This document shows positions 8,236 through 16,664 of a DNA stretch of 64,000 nt, one piece after another. This DNA is from an uncultured Ruminococcus sp. Lineage in GTDB: Bacteria > Bacillota > Clostridia > Oscillospirales > Acutalibacteraceae. Position 1 is the first letter of the stretch, and each line of letters opens with the position of its first letter. Both the position numbers and the translations under genes were made by a program. Where the stretch lies: assembly GCA_934476515.1 (NCBI GenBank), contig CAKSNZ010000002.1:1-64000 (forward strand), in the 5' to 3' direction. Below the pieces are notes generated by a model, which did no database searches, was not told where the DNA came from, and saw only the letters and a list, made by a program, of their open reading frames with translations.

Positions 8236-9350
8236 TATTGGTTCTCCTTATGTCCAATCATCTTTAAATAAGCGTTAATGAAACCGTCAAGGTCGCCATC
8301 CATAACTGCATTTACATTGCCTGTTTCATAGTTAGTTCTATGGTCTTTAACAAGTGTATATGGCATAAATACATATGAACGAATCTGGCTACCCCAAGTA
8401 ATTTCCTTTTGAACGCCCTTAATATCTTCGATTTTGTCTAAATGTTCTCTTTCTTTAATTTCCATCAACTTAGACATAAGCATTTTCATAGCCACATCTC
8501 TGTTCTGATATTGGCTACGCTCAACCTGAGATGCAACAACAATACCTGTTGGAATATGTGTTAGTCTAACTGCTGATGAAGTTTTGTTAACTTTCTGTCC
8601 ACCTGCACCTGATGCACGGTAAACATCCATTTTAATATCTTCGTCACGAATGTCGATTTTAATATCATCATTAATTTCAGGCATAACTTCAAGTGAACTG
8701 AAACTTGTATGTCTTCTACCTGCTGAGTCAAATGGTGATACTCTAACTAATCTATGAACACCGGCTTCACTCTTCAGGTAGCCGTAAGCATTTTCACCTT
8801 CAACTAAAAGTACAGCAGACTTTAGTCCTGCTTCATCACCTTCTAGGTAGTCAACTTCCTTAACGTTAAAGCCATGGTCAGCTGCCCAACGAGTGTACAT
8901 TCTGTAAAGCATTTCAGCCCAATCCTGAGCTTCTGTACCACCACTACCTGCATGGAAAGTAAGGATAGCATTGTTCTTGTCATATTCACCTGTTAGCAAA
9001 GTTTGTAGTCTTTGCTTTTCCAGAATTTCTTCTACCTTAGCAACTTCACTTTCTGCTTCTTCAAGTAGTGACAAGTCCTCTTCCTCATCTCCAAGTTCAA
9101 TTAGAGTTAAGGTGTCTTCATACTTATCTACAAGTGAATTAAAGTTATCTACCTTTGCGTTAAGGTCAGAAGTTCTCTTAAGAATCTTCTGGCTCTTTTC
9201 AATATCATCATAAAAACCAGGTTCAGCAGCACGATTCTCTAACTGTTGAATTTCACTTTTAATAGCCGAAAGACCAAGTGCATCCGACAAGTCATCAATC
9301 TCAGGCTTTAAACCCTCTAGTTTTAATTTTAATTCTTCAAACTGTACCAT
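8235..9350 (-). CDS. prfB: Peptide chain release factor 2
   Basis: RF2 recognises UGA and UAA and hydrolyses peptidyl-tRNA on the ribosome. The protein has 371 residues with the UGA-reading SPF motif (VRVSPFDSAGRR) and the catalytic GGQ (ASGAGGQKVNKT). The ATG at 9350 is chosen over an upstream in-frame start because GAGG precedes it and the sequence then matches RF2 N-termini. Many prfB genes need a programmed +1 shift at an early UGA, but here the region (ALGLSAIKSEI) is read in one uninterrupted frame. The autoregulatory frameshift is therefore absent. It heads a two-gene operon with apgM. Confidence 0.95.
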   Translation of the reverse strand: MVQFEELKLKLEGLKPEIDDLSDALGLSAIKSEIQQLENRAAEPGFYDDIEKSQKILKRTSDLNAKVDNFNSLVDKYEDTLTLIELGDEEEDLSLLEEAESEVAKVEEILEKQRLQTLLTGEYDKNNAILTFHAGSGGTEAQDWAEMLYRMYTRWAADHGFNVKEVDYLEGDEAGLKSAVLLVEGENAYGYLKSEAGVHRLVRVSPFDSAGRRHTSFSSLEVMPEINDDIKIDIRDEDIKMDVYRASGAGGQKVNKTSSAVRLTHIPTGIVVASQVERSQYQNRDVAMKMLMSKLMEIKEREHLDKIEDIKGVQKEITWGSQIRSYVFMPYTLVKDHRTNYETGNVNAVMDGDLDGFINAYLKMIGHKENQ

Positions 9351-9381
9351 AATACATACCTCATTTACATTATCACAATTC

Positions 9382-9410
9382 ATTATATCCCATAATTCTG
9401 AAAATGTAAA
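9382..9410 (-). promoter_or_regulatory. Promoter of prfB-apgM
   Basis: On the minus strand TTTACA (9410-9405) and TATAAT (9387-9382) are spaced 17 bp apart. Confidence 0.7.
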
Positions 9411-9450
9411 TAATCATATTAAACATAATACAAATATTAGAAAAAATGTA

Positions 9451-9479
9451 TTGATATATGATAATATATTTGATATAAT
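9451..9479 (+). promoter_or_regulatory. Promoter of the RING-finger gene and galU
   Basis: TTGATA (9451-9456) and TATAAT (9474-9479) with a 17-bp spacer lie about 75 nt upstream of the first start. Confidence 0.7.
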
Positions 9480-9554
9480 ATATTAAAATTAGTTGCATAA
9501 TAAGTGTGTTATGTGCTAACTATACACTAATAAAAGAGAATAAAGGAAGTAAAA

Positions 9555-10619
9555 ATGGACTATATAGGTTTTAGATGTCCTGTTTGTGACAAAAACTTTC
9601 ATGCTGATGATGATGTAGTTGTTTGTCCTGTGTGTGGTACTCCCCATCACAGAAAATGTTACGAAGAACTTGGTCATTGTTACAATGAAGATAAGCATAG
9701 TGAGGGCTATGACTTTGAGAAAGAAGAAAATGAAAGTGATGTTCCAGAAGGATCTGTAAAGTGCAAGAATTGTGGTGAAATTAATTCTGAGGGTACTTTT
9801 TACTGTTCAAAATGTGGCACACCTTTGATTGACATTCCGAACAATAATTTTGGTCAAAATCAAAACCAAAATACTAATCAAGGAAGTCCTTTTAACAACC
9901 AAGGTAATCCTTACGGTAATAATCAAAATGGTAATCCTTTTGGTAATAACCCTAATGGTATGCCTTTTGGTGGTTTTAATGCAGTACAGTTTGACCCTAT
10001 GGGTGGTGTTGCTCCTGAAACTGAATTTGAAGATGGTGCAAAAGCCGGTGAAGTTGCTAAGCTAGTTAAGCAAAACACACCATACTATATGCAAGTATTT
10101 AACAAAATTAAGACTTTCAACAAGTCTAAGTTTAATTTTGCCGGTTTGCTTTTTGGTGGTGGTTATTTACTATATAGAAAGCAATACAAACTAGGTGGAT
10201 TTATTACAGCAATAATGATTGCTTGTTACACATTTTTCACTTACGGTAATTACACAGTTATCAGTCAAGTATTAAATGATGTTGTAAACACACATACAAA
10301 TATGAATCCATCTGACATGTATCCAATGTTTATGAGTGCTATTGAAAAGTTAGATACCGGTGATTACTTAATAGTAATTTTCTCGTTTATATGTCTGCTT
10401 ATATATTATACATTGCATTTGGTGTGTGGATTTATAGCAAACAGATGTTACTACAAACATTGTTGCAAACAGGTAAAAAAGATTAAGTCACAAAGTTCTT
10501 CAGAAACAGATGCTGACAACAAATTACAAACAAAAGGTGGGGTTAACACTGCTTTAGCATTTAGTTTAATTGTGGTAATGTTAATTCTTAACTATGCTCC
10601 TGCCTTTTTATTAAGATAA
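9555..10619 (+). CDS. Prokaryotic RING-finger / zinc-ribbon membrane protein
   Basis: This 354-residue protein has an N-terminal RING-like zinc module with candidate ligands C8, C11, C24, C27, H31, H32, C35 and C42. A four-cysteine zinc ribbon follows (C70, C73, C84, C87). A low-complexity Asn/Gln/Gly/Pro linker spans about 95-145. The C-terminal half has three or four hydrophobic segments (about 193-225, 270-305 and 330-352), with a GGGYLLYRKQYKLGGF stretch typical of DUF2628-like membrane domains. The family resembles Prok-RING_1 proteins, whose role is unknown; ubiquitin-ligase activity should not be assumed. Expression with galU hints at a cell-envelope setting, but this is only positional inference. 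Confidence 0.72.
   Translation: MDYIGFRCPVCDKNFHADDDVVVCPVCGTPHHRKCYEELGHCYNEDKHSEGYDFEKEENESDVPEGSVKCKNCGEINSEGTFYCSKCGTPLIDIPNNNFGQNQNQNTNQGSPFNNQGNPYGNNQNGNPFGNNPNGMPFGGFNAVQFDPMGGVAPETEFEDGAKAGEVAKLVKQNTPYYMQVFNKIKTFNKSKFNFAGLLFGGGYLLYRKQYKLGGFITAIMIACYTFFTYGNYTVISQVLNDVVNTHTNMNPSDMYPMFMSAIEKLDTGDYLIVIFSFICLLIYYTLHLVCGFIANRCYYKHCCKQVKKIKSQSSSETDADNKLQTKGGVNTALAFSLIVVMLILNYAPAFLLR
9840..9985 (+). repeat. Low-complexity Asn/Gly/Pro repeat inside the RING-finger gene
   Basis: Imperfect repeats of AATCAAAATGGTAATCC and related sequence encode a chain of NQNGNPFGNN-like units. They form a flexible linker between the zinc domains and the membrane domain. Confidence 0.7.
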
Positions 10620-10647
10620 AAAAGTTAAAATAAGGATTGAGGTAAAT

Positions 10648-11520
10648 ATGAAAATTACAAAGGCTGTTATTCCTGCTGCCGGTTTAGGTACAAGAGTACT
10701 ACCTGCTACAAAGTCAATGCCAAAAGAAATGTTCCCTATTGTTGACAAACCTGCTATTCAGTATATTGTTGAAGAAGCTGTTAAGGCCGGTATTACTGAT
10801 ATTTTAATCATTACTAACAGAGGTAAAGGTGTTATTGAAGATCATTTTGACCGTGCACCTGAACTAGAAGCTGCCCTTGACAAACCTGAAAAGCAAGAAA
10901 TTCTTGAAACTGTAAAGAATATTTCTAAACTTGCTAACATTACATTTATCAGACAGGTTGAAACTAAGGGTCTTGGTCATGCTATTCTAAGAGCTAAGAA
11001 CTTTGTTGGCAATGAACCATTTGCCGTTATGTATGGTGATGATGTTATCATTGGTGAAAATCCTGCAATTGGTGAACTAATTGAGTTTTACGGTGAATAT
11101 GGTAAGGGTGTTGTTGGTGTTAAGCTAGTACCTGAAACAGAAATTCACAAATACAGTTCACTTGCAGTTGAAAACATTCACGACAATATTTATAAGTGTA
11201 CTGATATGGTTGAAAAACCACAAACTCCTGAAGAAGTGCTTTCTTGCTATTCTATTCTTGGTAGATGTGTTCTTCCACCTGAAATTTTTGAAATTCTTGA
11301 AAACACTAAGCCTGGTAAGGGTGGCGAAATTCAGCTAACTGATGCTATGAAAGAAATTGCTACTACTGTTGGTATGACTGCTGTTGAATATACAGGTACA
11401 AGATACGATATGGGTAACAAACTAGGTATTTTACAGGCATCTATTGAAGTTGGCATTAATCATCCTGAAATTGGTGAGGACTTTAAGAAATATCTTAAGG
11501 AATTTGCGAAAACTCTTTAA
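10648..11520 (+). CDS. galU: UTP-glucose-1-phosphate uridylyltransferase
   Basis: GalU makes UDP-glucose from UTP and glucose 1-phosphate for cell-wall polysaccharides and the Leloir pathway. The 290-residue length is standard. Diagnostic parts are the nucleotide-binding AAGLGTRVLPATK near the N-terminus, KEMFPIVDKPAIQY, FAVMYGDDVI with the metal-binding Asp, and MVEKPQTP. GAGGT lies before the ATG. It follows the RING-finger gene by 28 nt with no terminator between, so the two are probably co-transcribed. Confidence 0.96.
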   Translation: MKITKAVIPAAGLGTRVLPATKSMPKEMFPIVDKPAIQYIVEEAVKAGITDILIITNRGKGVIEDHFDRAPELEAALDKPEKQEILETVKNISKLANITFIRQVETKGLGHAILRAKNFVGNEPFAVMYGDDVIIGENPAIGELIEFYGEYGKGVVGVKLVPETEIHKYSSLAVENIHDNIYKCTDMVEKPQTPEEVLSCYSILGRCVLPPEIFEILENTKPGKGGEIQLTDAMKEIATTVGMTAVEYTGTRYDMGNKLGILQASIEVGINHPEIGEDFKKYLKEFAKTL

Positions 11521-11543
11521 GACTACATATTAGGTAAAAAATT

Positions 11544-11573
11544 AGTGTGCAGAAAATTCTGCACACTTTTTTG
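11544..11573. terminator. Terminator after galU
   Basis: AGTGTGCAGAA pairs with TTCTGCACACT (11544-11567), followed by six T. It is placed between convergent genes. Confidence 0.9.
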
Positions 11574-11599
11574 TTGCCTAGCTTTATTTAAACAGAACA

Positions 11600-11947
11600 T
11601 TAATTTTCTATTAAAGAAATTTCAATACCTACTACACCGTACTGACTTTGCTTTTCTGTAGGATAATATTTTTCCATATCCTTAGGTGTAGCCTTATTAA
11701 TATTACTTTTATTGTAACCACATTTATCAAGTGGTAGGTTATTATATAATTCCTTAAAAGAACTAAACTTATGTAAGCCAACTACCTTAACTGATAAAGT
11801 TTCCTTATTATCAAGGTTAGTAAAGGTTATAATATCCCCTACTTTTATCTTTTGTCTTTTAGGGTCAAGAAGTCTAAGTTCATAAATTTTCTCTTTATCT
11901 TTGATAGAATTAAATGGTTCACTACATAAATTCATATAATGTGTCAT
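11600..11947 (-). CDS. ASCH-domain protein
   Basis: This small protein of 115 residues has an ASCH (PUA-related) fold, likely to bind RNA or nucleotide. Signature parts are the N-terminal SEPFNSIKDKEKIYELRLLD, where Lys and Arg sit as in other ASCH proteins, then IKVGDIITFTN and a C-terminal YGVVGIEI strand. The ATG overlaps the stop of the upstream PHP gene in an ATGA, and GGTGGA inside that gene serves as ribosome site, so the two are translationally coupled. The function is not known. Confidence 0.78.
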   Translation of the reverse strand: MTHYMNLCSEPFNSIKDKEKIYELRLLDPKRQKIKVGDIITFTNLDNKETLSVKVVGLHKFSSFKELYNNLPLDKCGYNKSNINKATPKDMEKYYPTEKQSQYGVVGIEISLIEN

Positions 11948-12762
11948 AGCAAATCCACCTTTACAGGATTATGCTTTTCATAATAATAATATGAAGTAAA
12001 ACCTAATTCTTTTAAGATTTCAAAGGCTTTATCAAAATCTTGTGAAAGTGCCTCTACTGTATGAGCATCACTACCTAAAGTAATTAAATAGCCACCTAAT
12101 TCTTTATATCTTTTAAGGATATTTTTGTCAGGCATTGGTCTTGAAAGTGGTTTACTAATTGTAGAAGTATTGATTTCAAGTGCCTTATTATTTTTGATTA
12201 AAGTAGTAAGAATTTCATCAATTACATCACTATACTTTAAATAGTCTAGTTTGATATTTGTTCTTTCTGCAATATATCTAGCCGGATAATCAAAGTGTGC
12301 TAAACTGTCAAAACCATTCCACTTTACTACTTTTAATTGTTCATTAAAGTATTCTGTAAGTAAAGTGTCAATATTACTTTCGTTATACTCCAGAAAATAA
12401 AAGTCCTCTCTGCCTCTCACTTCATGAGTTGATGCTAAGATAAAATCATAGTCACCTAAACCTAAAGCAACTTTGGTCTTTTCCGGTGAATGAGTAGGTT
12501 CACCTAGTTCAACACCTGTAAGAACTTTAATTTTGTCACTATAAACTTCTTTTAATCTTTTTGACTCAGCTACTGACTTTGGAATTTCTTCTTCAAGAAC
12601 TGACTCAAATTTCTTTTCATCATAAATACCGATTGCATCACAATGGTCAGTAAAAGTAATTACATTAATATTTTTCTTAACTGCACCTTTCACCATATCC
12701 TCCATTGGTACTTCTGCATCAAAAGAAAATGATGAATGAGTGTGGCTATCACATATAATCAT
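11944..12762 (-). CDS. PHP-domain phosphoesterase, histidinol-phosphatase (HisJ) family
   Basis: This 272-residue metal-dependent phosphatase has the PHP motifs CDSHTHSSFSFDA (first metal pair), ITFTDHCD, ASTHEVRG, AHFDYPARY and TLGSDAHTVE. It may dephosphorylate histidinol phosphate, and the window has hisB, hisC and hisD about 46 kb away with no adjacent phosphatase. The family also acts on other phosphates, so hisK/hisJ identity is not certain. The ATG at 12762 is preferred over a GTG three codons upstream because ATAGGTG lies 6 nt before it. It is followed immediately by the ASCH gene in ATGA overlap. Confidence 0.82.
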   Translation of the reverse strand: MIICDSHTHSSFSFDAEVPMEDMVKGAVKKNINVITFTDHCDAIGIYDEKKFESVLEEEIPKSVAESKRLKEVYSDKIKVLTGVELGEPTHSPEKTKVALGLGDYDFILASTHEVRGREDFYFLEYNESNIDTLLTEYFNEQLKVVKWNGFDSLAHFDYPARYIAERTNIKLDYLKYSDVIDEILTTLIKNNKALEINTSTISKPLSRPMPDKNILKRYKELGGYLITLGSDAHTVEALSQDFDKAFEILKELGFTSYYYYEKHNPVKVDLL

Positions 12763-12817
12763 AAATATCACCTATAAGAAGTTTATCACATTTTGCACTT
12801 TAATGCAATAAAGTGAC

Positions 12818-12846
12818 TTTACAATTATACGATTAAGTAGTATAAT
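12818..12846 (+). promoter_or_regulatory. Promoter of the ACT / UPF0210 pair
   Basis: TTTACA (12818-12823) and TATAAT (12841-12846) are spaced 17 bp apart. An imperfect CACTTTA/TAAAGTG inverted repeat lies just upstream. Confidence 0.7.
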
Positions 12847-12874
12847 TAAAGAAATTGATTTTTGGAGGTACATT

Positions 12875-13138
12875 ATGAAAGCTGTTATCACTGTTGTAGG
12901 TAAAGACACTGTAGGAATTCTTGCTAAAGTATCTACAGTATGTTCTGAATATGACGCAAATATCGTTGAAGTATCACAGAGTGTTCTTCAAGATATGTTT
13001 GCTATGATTATGCTTGTAGAACTAGGAAAGAAGAATTTTGGTGAACTTTCATCTACTCTTGAAAAACTTGGTGATGAAAACAACCTTAAGATTCACTCAA
13101 TGCATGAAGATATTTTCAATTCAATGCACAAAATTTAA
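12875..13138 (+). CDS. ACT-domain protein (UPF0237)
   Basis: This 87-residue single ACT domain begins KAVITVVGKDTVGILAKVS, a typical small-ligand-binding ACT start with Gly at the first turn. ACT domains usually bind amino acids and regulate enzymes, but the ligand here is unknown. It has a GGAGG ribosome site and is followed 12 nt later by the UPF0210 gene. The UPF0237/UPF0210 pairing is widely conserved in Firmicutes and archaea, suggesting that the ACT protein regulates or partners the larger protein. Confidence 0.88.
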   Translation: MKAVITVVGKDTVGILAKVSTVCSEYDANIVEVSQSVLQDMFAMIMLVELGKKNFGELSSTLEKLGDENNLKIHSMHEDIFNSMHKI

Positions 13139-13150
13139 GGGGTATAAGTA

Positions 13151-14509
13151 ATGCTAGAAACAAAAGATATTCTTGAAACAATAAATATGATTGACAATGA
13201 GGACCTTGATGTTAGAACTATAACAATGGGTATTTCTCTACTTGATTGTATGGATAATGATATAGACAAGGCTTGTCAGAAGGTTTATGACAAGGTTTGT
13301 TACAGTGCAAAAGACTTAGTAAAAACAGGTATGGATATTGAAAGTGAATATGGTATTCCTATCATTAACAAGAGAGTTTCAGTAACTCCTATTGGTATGG
13401 TTGCTGCTCCTTGTAAAAATCAGGATATTACTAAGTTTGCTAAAACACTTGATAAGGCTGCTGATACACTAGGTATTAACTTTATTGGTGGTTATTCTGC
13501 TCTTGTTCAAAAAGGTTTTGCATCAGGTGATATGGAACTGATTAAGTCTATTCCTGAGGCACTTGCTACTACTGAAAAAGTATGTTCTTCTGTAAACATT
13601 GGCTCAACTAAAGCCGGTATTAATATGGATGCAGTTAAGATTATGGGTCAAATTGTTAAGGACTCAGCTGAACTAACTAAGGATAAAGACTGTATTGGTG
13701 CTGCAAAGTTAGTTGTATTCTGTAATGCTCCTGAGGATAACCCATTTATGGCAGGTGCTTTCCATGGTGTTGGTGAGGCTGACAAGGTTATCAATGTTGG
13801 TGTATCAGGTCCCGGTGTTGTAAGAGCTGCTCTTACAAAATGCGAAAATCACAACATTGCTCAAATTGCTGATGTTATCAAAAAGACTGCATTTAAGATT
13901 ACAAGAATGGGTCAGCTAGTTGCTCAACAGGCTAGTAAAAGACTTGATGTACCATTCGGTATTGTTGACCTTTCTCTTGCCCCTACTCCTGCAGTTGGTG
14001 ACTCAGTTGCTTATATTCTAGAAGAAATGGGTCTTGAAGGTTGTGGTGCTCACGGTACTACTGCTGCTCTTGCTATGCTTAATGATGCAGTTAAAAAAGG
14101 TGGCGTTATGGCTTCCTCTAGAGTTGGTGGCCTTTCAGGTGCATTTATTCCTGTATCTGAAGATGCCGGTATGATTGCCGCTGCTGAAAGCGGATACCTT
14201 GACATTACTAAACTAGAAAGTATGACAGCTGTTTGCTCTGTTGGTCTTGATATGATTGTTGTTCCCGGTGACACATCTGCTGATGTTATCAGTGCAGTTA
14301 TTGCTGATGAAGCTGCTATTGGTATGGTAAACACTAAGACAACAGCAGTAAGACTTATTCCGGCTATCGGTAAAAAAGCCGGTGATACTCTTAACTTTGG
14401 TGGACTACTTGGTTATGGCCCTGTTATGGAACTTAGAAAAGGTTCTCCTGCTAAATTTATTAACAGAGGTGGACAGATTCCTGCTCCACTACAAGCACTT
14501 AAGAACTAA
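13151..14509 (+). CDS. UPF0210 / DUF711 (PFL-like) protein
   Basis: This 452-residue protein belongs to the UPF0210/DUF711 family, distantly related by fold to pyruvate-formate-lyase-type glycyl radical enzymes. No activity is established. Conserved regions include [38 protein letters not shown] and [22 protein letters not shown]. No glycyl-radical loop is obvious near the C-terminus and no activating enzyme is nearby. It follows the ACT-domain gene as a two-gene operon and ends before a bidirectional terminator. Confidence 0.88.
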   Translation: MLETKDILETINMIDNEDLDVRTITMGISLLDCMDNDIDKACQKVYDKVCYSAKDLVKTGMDIESEYGIPIINKRVSVTPIGMVAAPCKNQDITKFAKTLDKAADTLGINFIGGYSALVQKGFASGDMELIKSIPEALATTEKVCSSVNIGSTKAGINMDAVKIMGQIVKDSAELTKDKDCIGAAKLVVFCNAPEDNPFMAGAFHGVGEADKVINVGVSGPGVVRAALTKCENHNIAQIADVIKKTAFKITRMGQLVAQQASKRLDVPFGIVDLSLAPTPAVGDSVAYILEEMGLEGCGAHGTTAALAMLNDAVKKGGVMASSRVGGLSGAFIPVSEDAGMIAAAESGYLDITKLESMTAVCSVGLDMIVVPGDTSADVISAVIADEAAIGMVNTKTTAVRLIPAIGKKAGDTLNFGGLLGYGPVMELRKGSPAKFINRGGQIPAPLQALKN

Positions 14510-14532
14510 TTAAATTGTTATTTTGCATAAGA

Positions 14533-14564
14533 AAACTCCTCACATTTGTGAGGAGTTTATTTTT
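14533..14564. terminator. Bidirectional terminator after the UPF0210 gene
   Basis: An 11-bp stem AAACTCCTCAC/GTGAGGAGTTT (14533-14543, 14548-14558) is followed by a T-rich tract. It serves convergent genes. Confidence 0.88.
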
Positions 14565-14569
14565 TGCAC

Positions 14570-15856
14570 TTATTTATTCACTTTACCTTTCACTAATGAA
14601 ACAATAATATTTGCTATTTCATCAACAGTATATTTGCTACTATTAAATGTTAAATCATAAGTAGAAGTTGCACCCCATTCCTTATTAGAGAAATGTTTGC
14701 AATGATTTTTTCTTTCAGTCTCTACTCTCTTTATCTTAGCCTTTGCATCATTTAGTGACAAATTATCTCTTTTCATTACTCTTGTAATTTTATTCTCAAT
14801 ATTACTATCAATAAAGATATGTAAAGTATTTTTATAATCCTTAAAAATATAGTTGCCTAATCTACCTAAGATAACGCAATCACCATTTGAGGCAAGGTCT
14901 TTCATAACATTCTTTTCAACATTAAACAGTTTATCACACTTTGTGCTTTCAGCACCCTCATAATAAAACTGTGAATAGAAATTATAAAAGGCACTGTTAG
15001 TTATTTTTTGCTCATTATTTTCTACATAATGTTCAGTATTACCACTTTGCTCTGTTGTTAAAGTAATAATATCTTTGTCATAATAATTAATTCCTAGTTT
15101 GTCGGCAACAAGTTTACCGATTTCACGACCACCACTGCCGTATCCTCTAGCTATAGTAATAACAAGATTATTTGTATTTTCTTTGCTTTGGACATCTTCA
15201 CTGTCTTTAGATTGTGGAATAAGTAACTTTGTTAAGAAATTAAGATGTTTACCAAAAAATTTTGCAATTAAACCTACTATTAAAGCTGCAACGATTGTGC
15301 CTTCTCTTACACCATTAATTGTACTAAACAACACATATGAAATTACACCGGCTGTTACTGTCATTGATGCATCAAAACAAACCTTTGTAATACCAAAATC
15401 AACACCAAATCTGATTGTTAATGAACGAACAAATGATTCACCCGGTAACATAAGAACATCGGCTATAACTTCAAGGTAAACACCAAAACCAAGAATTACA
15501 CATCCAATTAACAAATAAATGACTTTAACTACATAAATATCACTATCAACCCAAGTTAATAAAAACATTGAAATATCAATAAAATAACCAAACAGGACTG
15601 ATACAGGAATTTGCAATAAATCTATTTTGTTAAATTTCTTTCCTAGAATAATAATCTGCAAAAGAATTAAAAATAGACTGAAATAAATTGTGAATACACC
15701 AAGAGATGGTGAAAATTTTAAGCTTAGCACGTATGGAATGCTGGAAATCGGTGATGTACCCAGACTTGCCTTTGTAACAAAAGCAACACCTAATGAACTT
15801 ATAAAAAGTCCAAACAAAAATACAATATATCGTCTAACTAAATTTTTCTTCTTCAT
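14570..15856 (-). CDS. Membrane protein (YczE-like) fused to cytidylate-kinase-like domain
   Basis: This is a 428-residue two-domain protein. Residues about 1-205 form a YczE/DUF6198-like membrane domain with five or six helices (conserved KASLGTSPISSIPYVLS and the PGE segment near 138). Residues about 230-428 match cytidylate-kinase-like family PF13189, with a P-loop GYGSGGREIG (about 238-247), DCVILGR, a DRVMKR-like lid (ITRVMKRDNLS) and a terminal helix. The NMP-kinase part would face the cytoplasm; its substrate is unknown. AAGGAG precedes the ATG. The gene follows a MarR regulator with no gap, so a MarR-controlled transport or efflux role is plausible but unproven. Confidence 0.8.
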   Translation of the reverse strand: MKKKNLVRRYIVFLFGLFISSLGVAFVTKASLGTSPISSIPYVLSLKFSPSLGVFTIYFSLFLILLQIIILGKKFNKIDLLQIPVSVLFGYFIDISMFLLTWVDSDIYVVKVIYLLIGCVILGFGVYLEVIADVLMLPGESFVRSLTIRFGVDFGITKVCFDASMTVTAGVISYVLFSTINGVREGTIVAALIVGLIAKFFGKHLNFLTKLLIPQSKDSEDVQSKENTNNLVITIARGYGSGGREIGKLVADKLGINYYDKDIITLTTEQSGNTEHYVENNEQKITNSAFYNFYSQFYYEGAESTKCDKLFNVEKNVMKDLASNGDCVILGRLGNYIFKDYKNTLHIFIDSNIENKITRVMKRDNLSLNDAKAKIKRVETERKNHCKHFSNKEWGATSTYDLTFNSSKYTVDEIANIIVSLVKGKVNK

Positions 15857-15857
15857 A

Positions 15858-16271
15858 TTAACACTCCTTAAGATTATTATTTACCCTATTAAGATAGTTT
15901 AAAAACTGAGATTTTTCTTCAATGGTAAAATCTTTAAGAGCATTTTTCTCTAGCATTTTAAAAGACTCAATAACGAATTTGGCCTCAACTTTGCCTTTTT
16001 CAGTTAAATAAACAAACTGAAATCTCCGATTATTAGGGTCAACCTTACGAATAATTAATTCATTCTTTTCCATTCTTGTTAAAATGCTTGTAACAGTTGC
16101 TTGTTCAATAAAGCAAGACTTTGCAATATCCTTTTGTACTGCACCGTCATTTGTATAAAGGTACTCAAGAATCTTTGGTTGTCCTTTTGATAGATTTCTA
16201 TCAGCAACATTTTCAAATACCTTTTTCGTGTACATTGTGTTATTCTCCATCATTAACTTATGATAGCTCAT
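15858..16271 (-). CDS. MarR-family transcriptional regulator
   Basis: This 137-residue winged-helix regulator probably represses itself and the fused membrane-kinase gene downstream. The DNA-binding core is visible as QPKILEYLYTNDGAVQKDIAKSC, QATVTSILTRMEKN (recognition helix) and LIIRKVDPNNRRFQFVYLTEKG (the wing). GGAGAGGT precedes the ATG. The next gene starts within a few bases of its stop, showing a tight operon. Ligand and operator are unknown. MarR partners that are membrane proteins often handle drugs or small aromatic compounds, which is inference here. Confidence 0.9.
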   Translation of the reverse strand: MSYHKLMMENNTMYTKKVFENVADRNLSKGQPKILEYLYTNDGAVQKDIAKSCFIEQATVTSILTRMEKNELIIRKVDPNNRRFQFVYLTEKGKVEAKFVIESFKMLEKNALKDFTIEEKSQFLNYLNRVNNNLKEC

Positions 16272-16295
16272 TACCTCTCCTTCTTTCCGATAATT

Positions 16296-16324
16296 ATAAT
16301 AACAATTTGAATTCTAATTGTCAA
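16296..16324 (-). promoter_or_regulatory. Promoter of the MarR operon
   Basis: TTGACA (16324-16319) and TATTAT (16301-16296) on the minus strand are spaced 17 bp apart. The -35 lies at one end of an imperfect TTGA...TCAA dyad, which could be part of an autoregulatory MarR site. Confidence 0.65.
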
Positions 16325-16620
16325 CAATAGAACTACTTTTACACAAAAGAAAAAACAGGTGCATAAGCACCCGTTTTTTCTAACAAATTAACAAGTGGAA
16401 CAAAACAATTCTGCATATACACATTTATCATAGGATAAATTAAAGACTAGAAATATATTTAGAATATCTTTTCCTTATGTACTGATTATAGCACTATATA
16501 GCATATATTGTCACTATTTGGTACAGCATTGTTATAAAATTGAAATATTTTTGTTTTATTAATTACAAATTGGTATATTTTAGTAATTATATGTCGAATT
16601 ATTTTCGAACAAGTACAAAA
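16325..16620. other. AT-rich intergenic region between the MarR operon and pullulanase
   Basis: About 300 bases without a supportable gene. It contains one hairpin at 16349-16380 (GAAAAAAC..GGTGC stem, best paired as minus-strand RNA), which may be a second terminator for the pullulanase transcript. The rest shows no clear structure. Confidence 0.55.
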
Positions 16621-16644
16621 ATAGCCCCACATAAAGTGGGGCTA
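16616..16644 (-). terminator. Terminator of the pullulanase operon
   Basis: A 9-bp GC-rich stem TAGCCCCAC/GTGGGGCTA (16622-16630, 16636-16644) is followed on the minus strand by a short T tract. It is 21 nt past the stop at 16665. Confidence 0.88.
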
Positions 16645-16664
16645 AATGTTTGACTATTTTTTTA

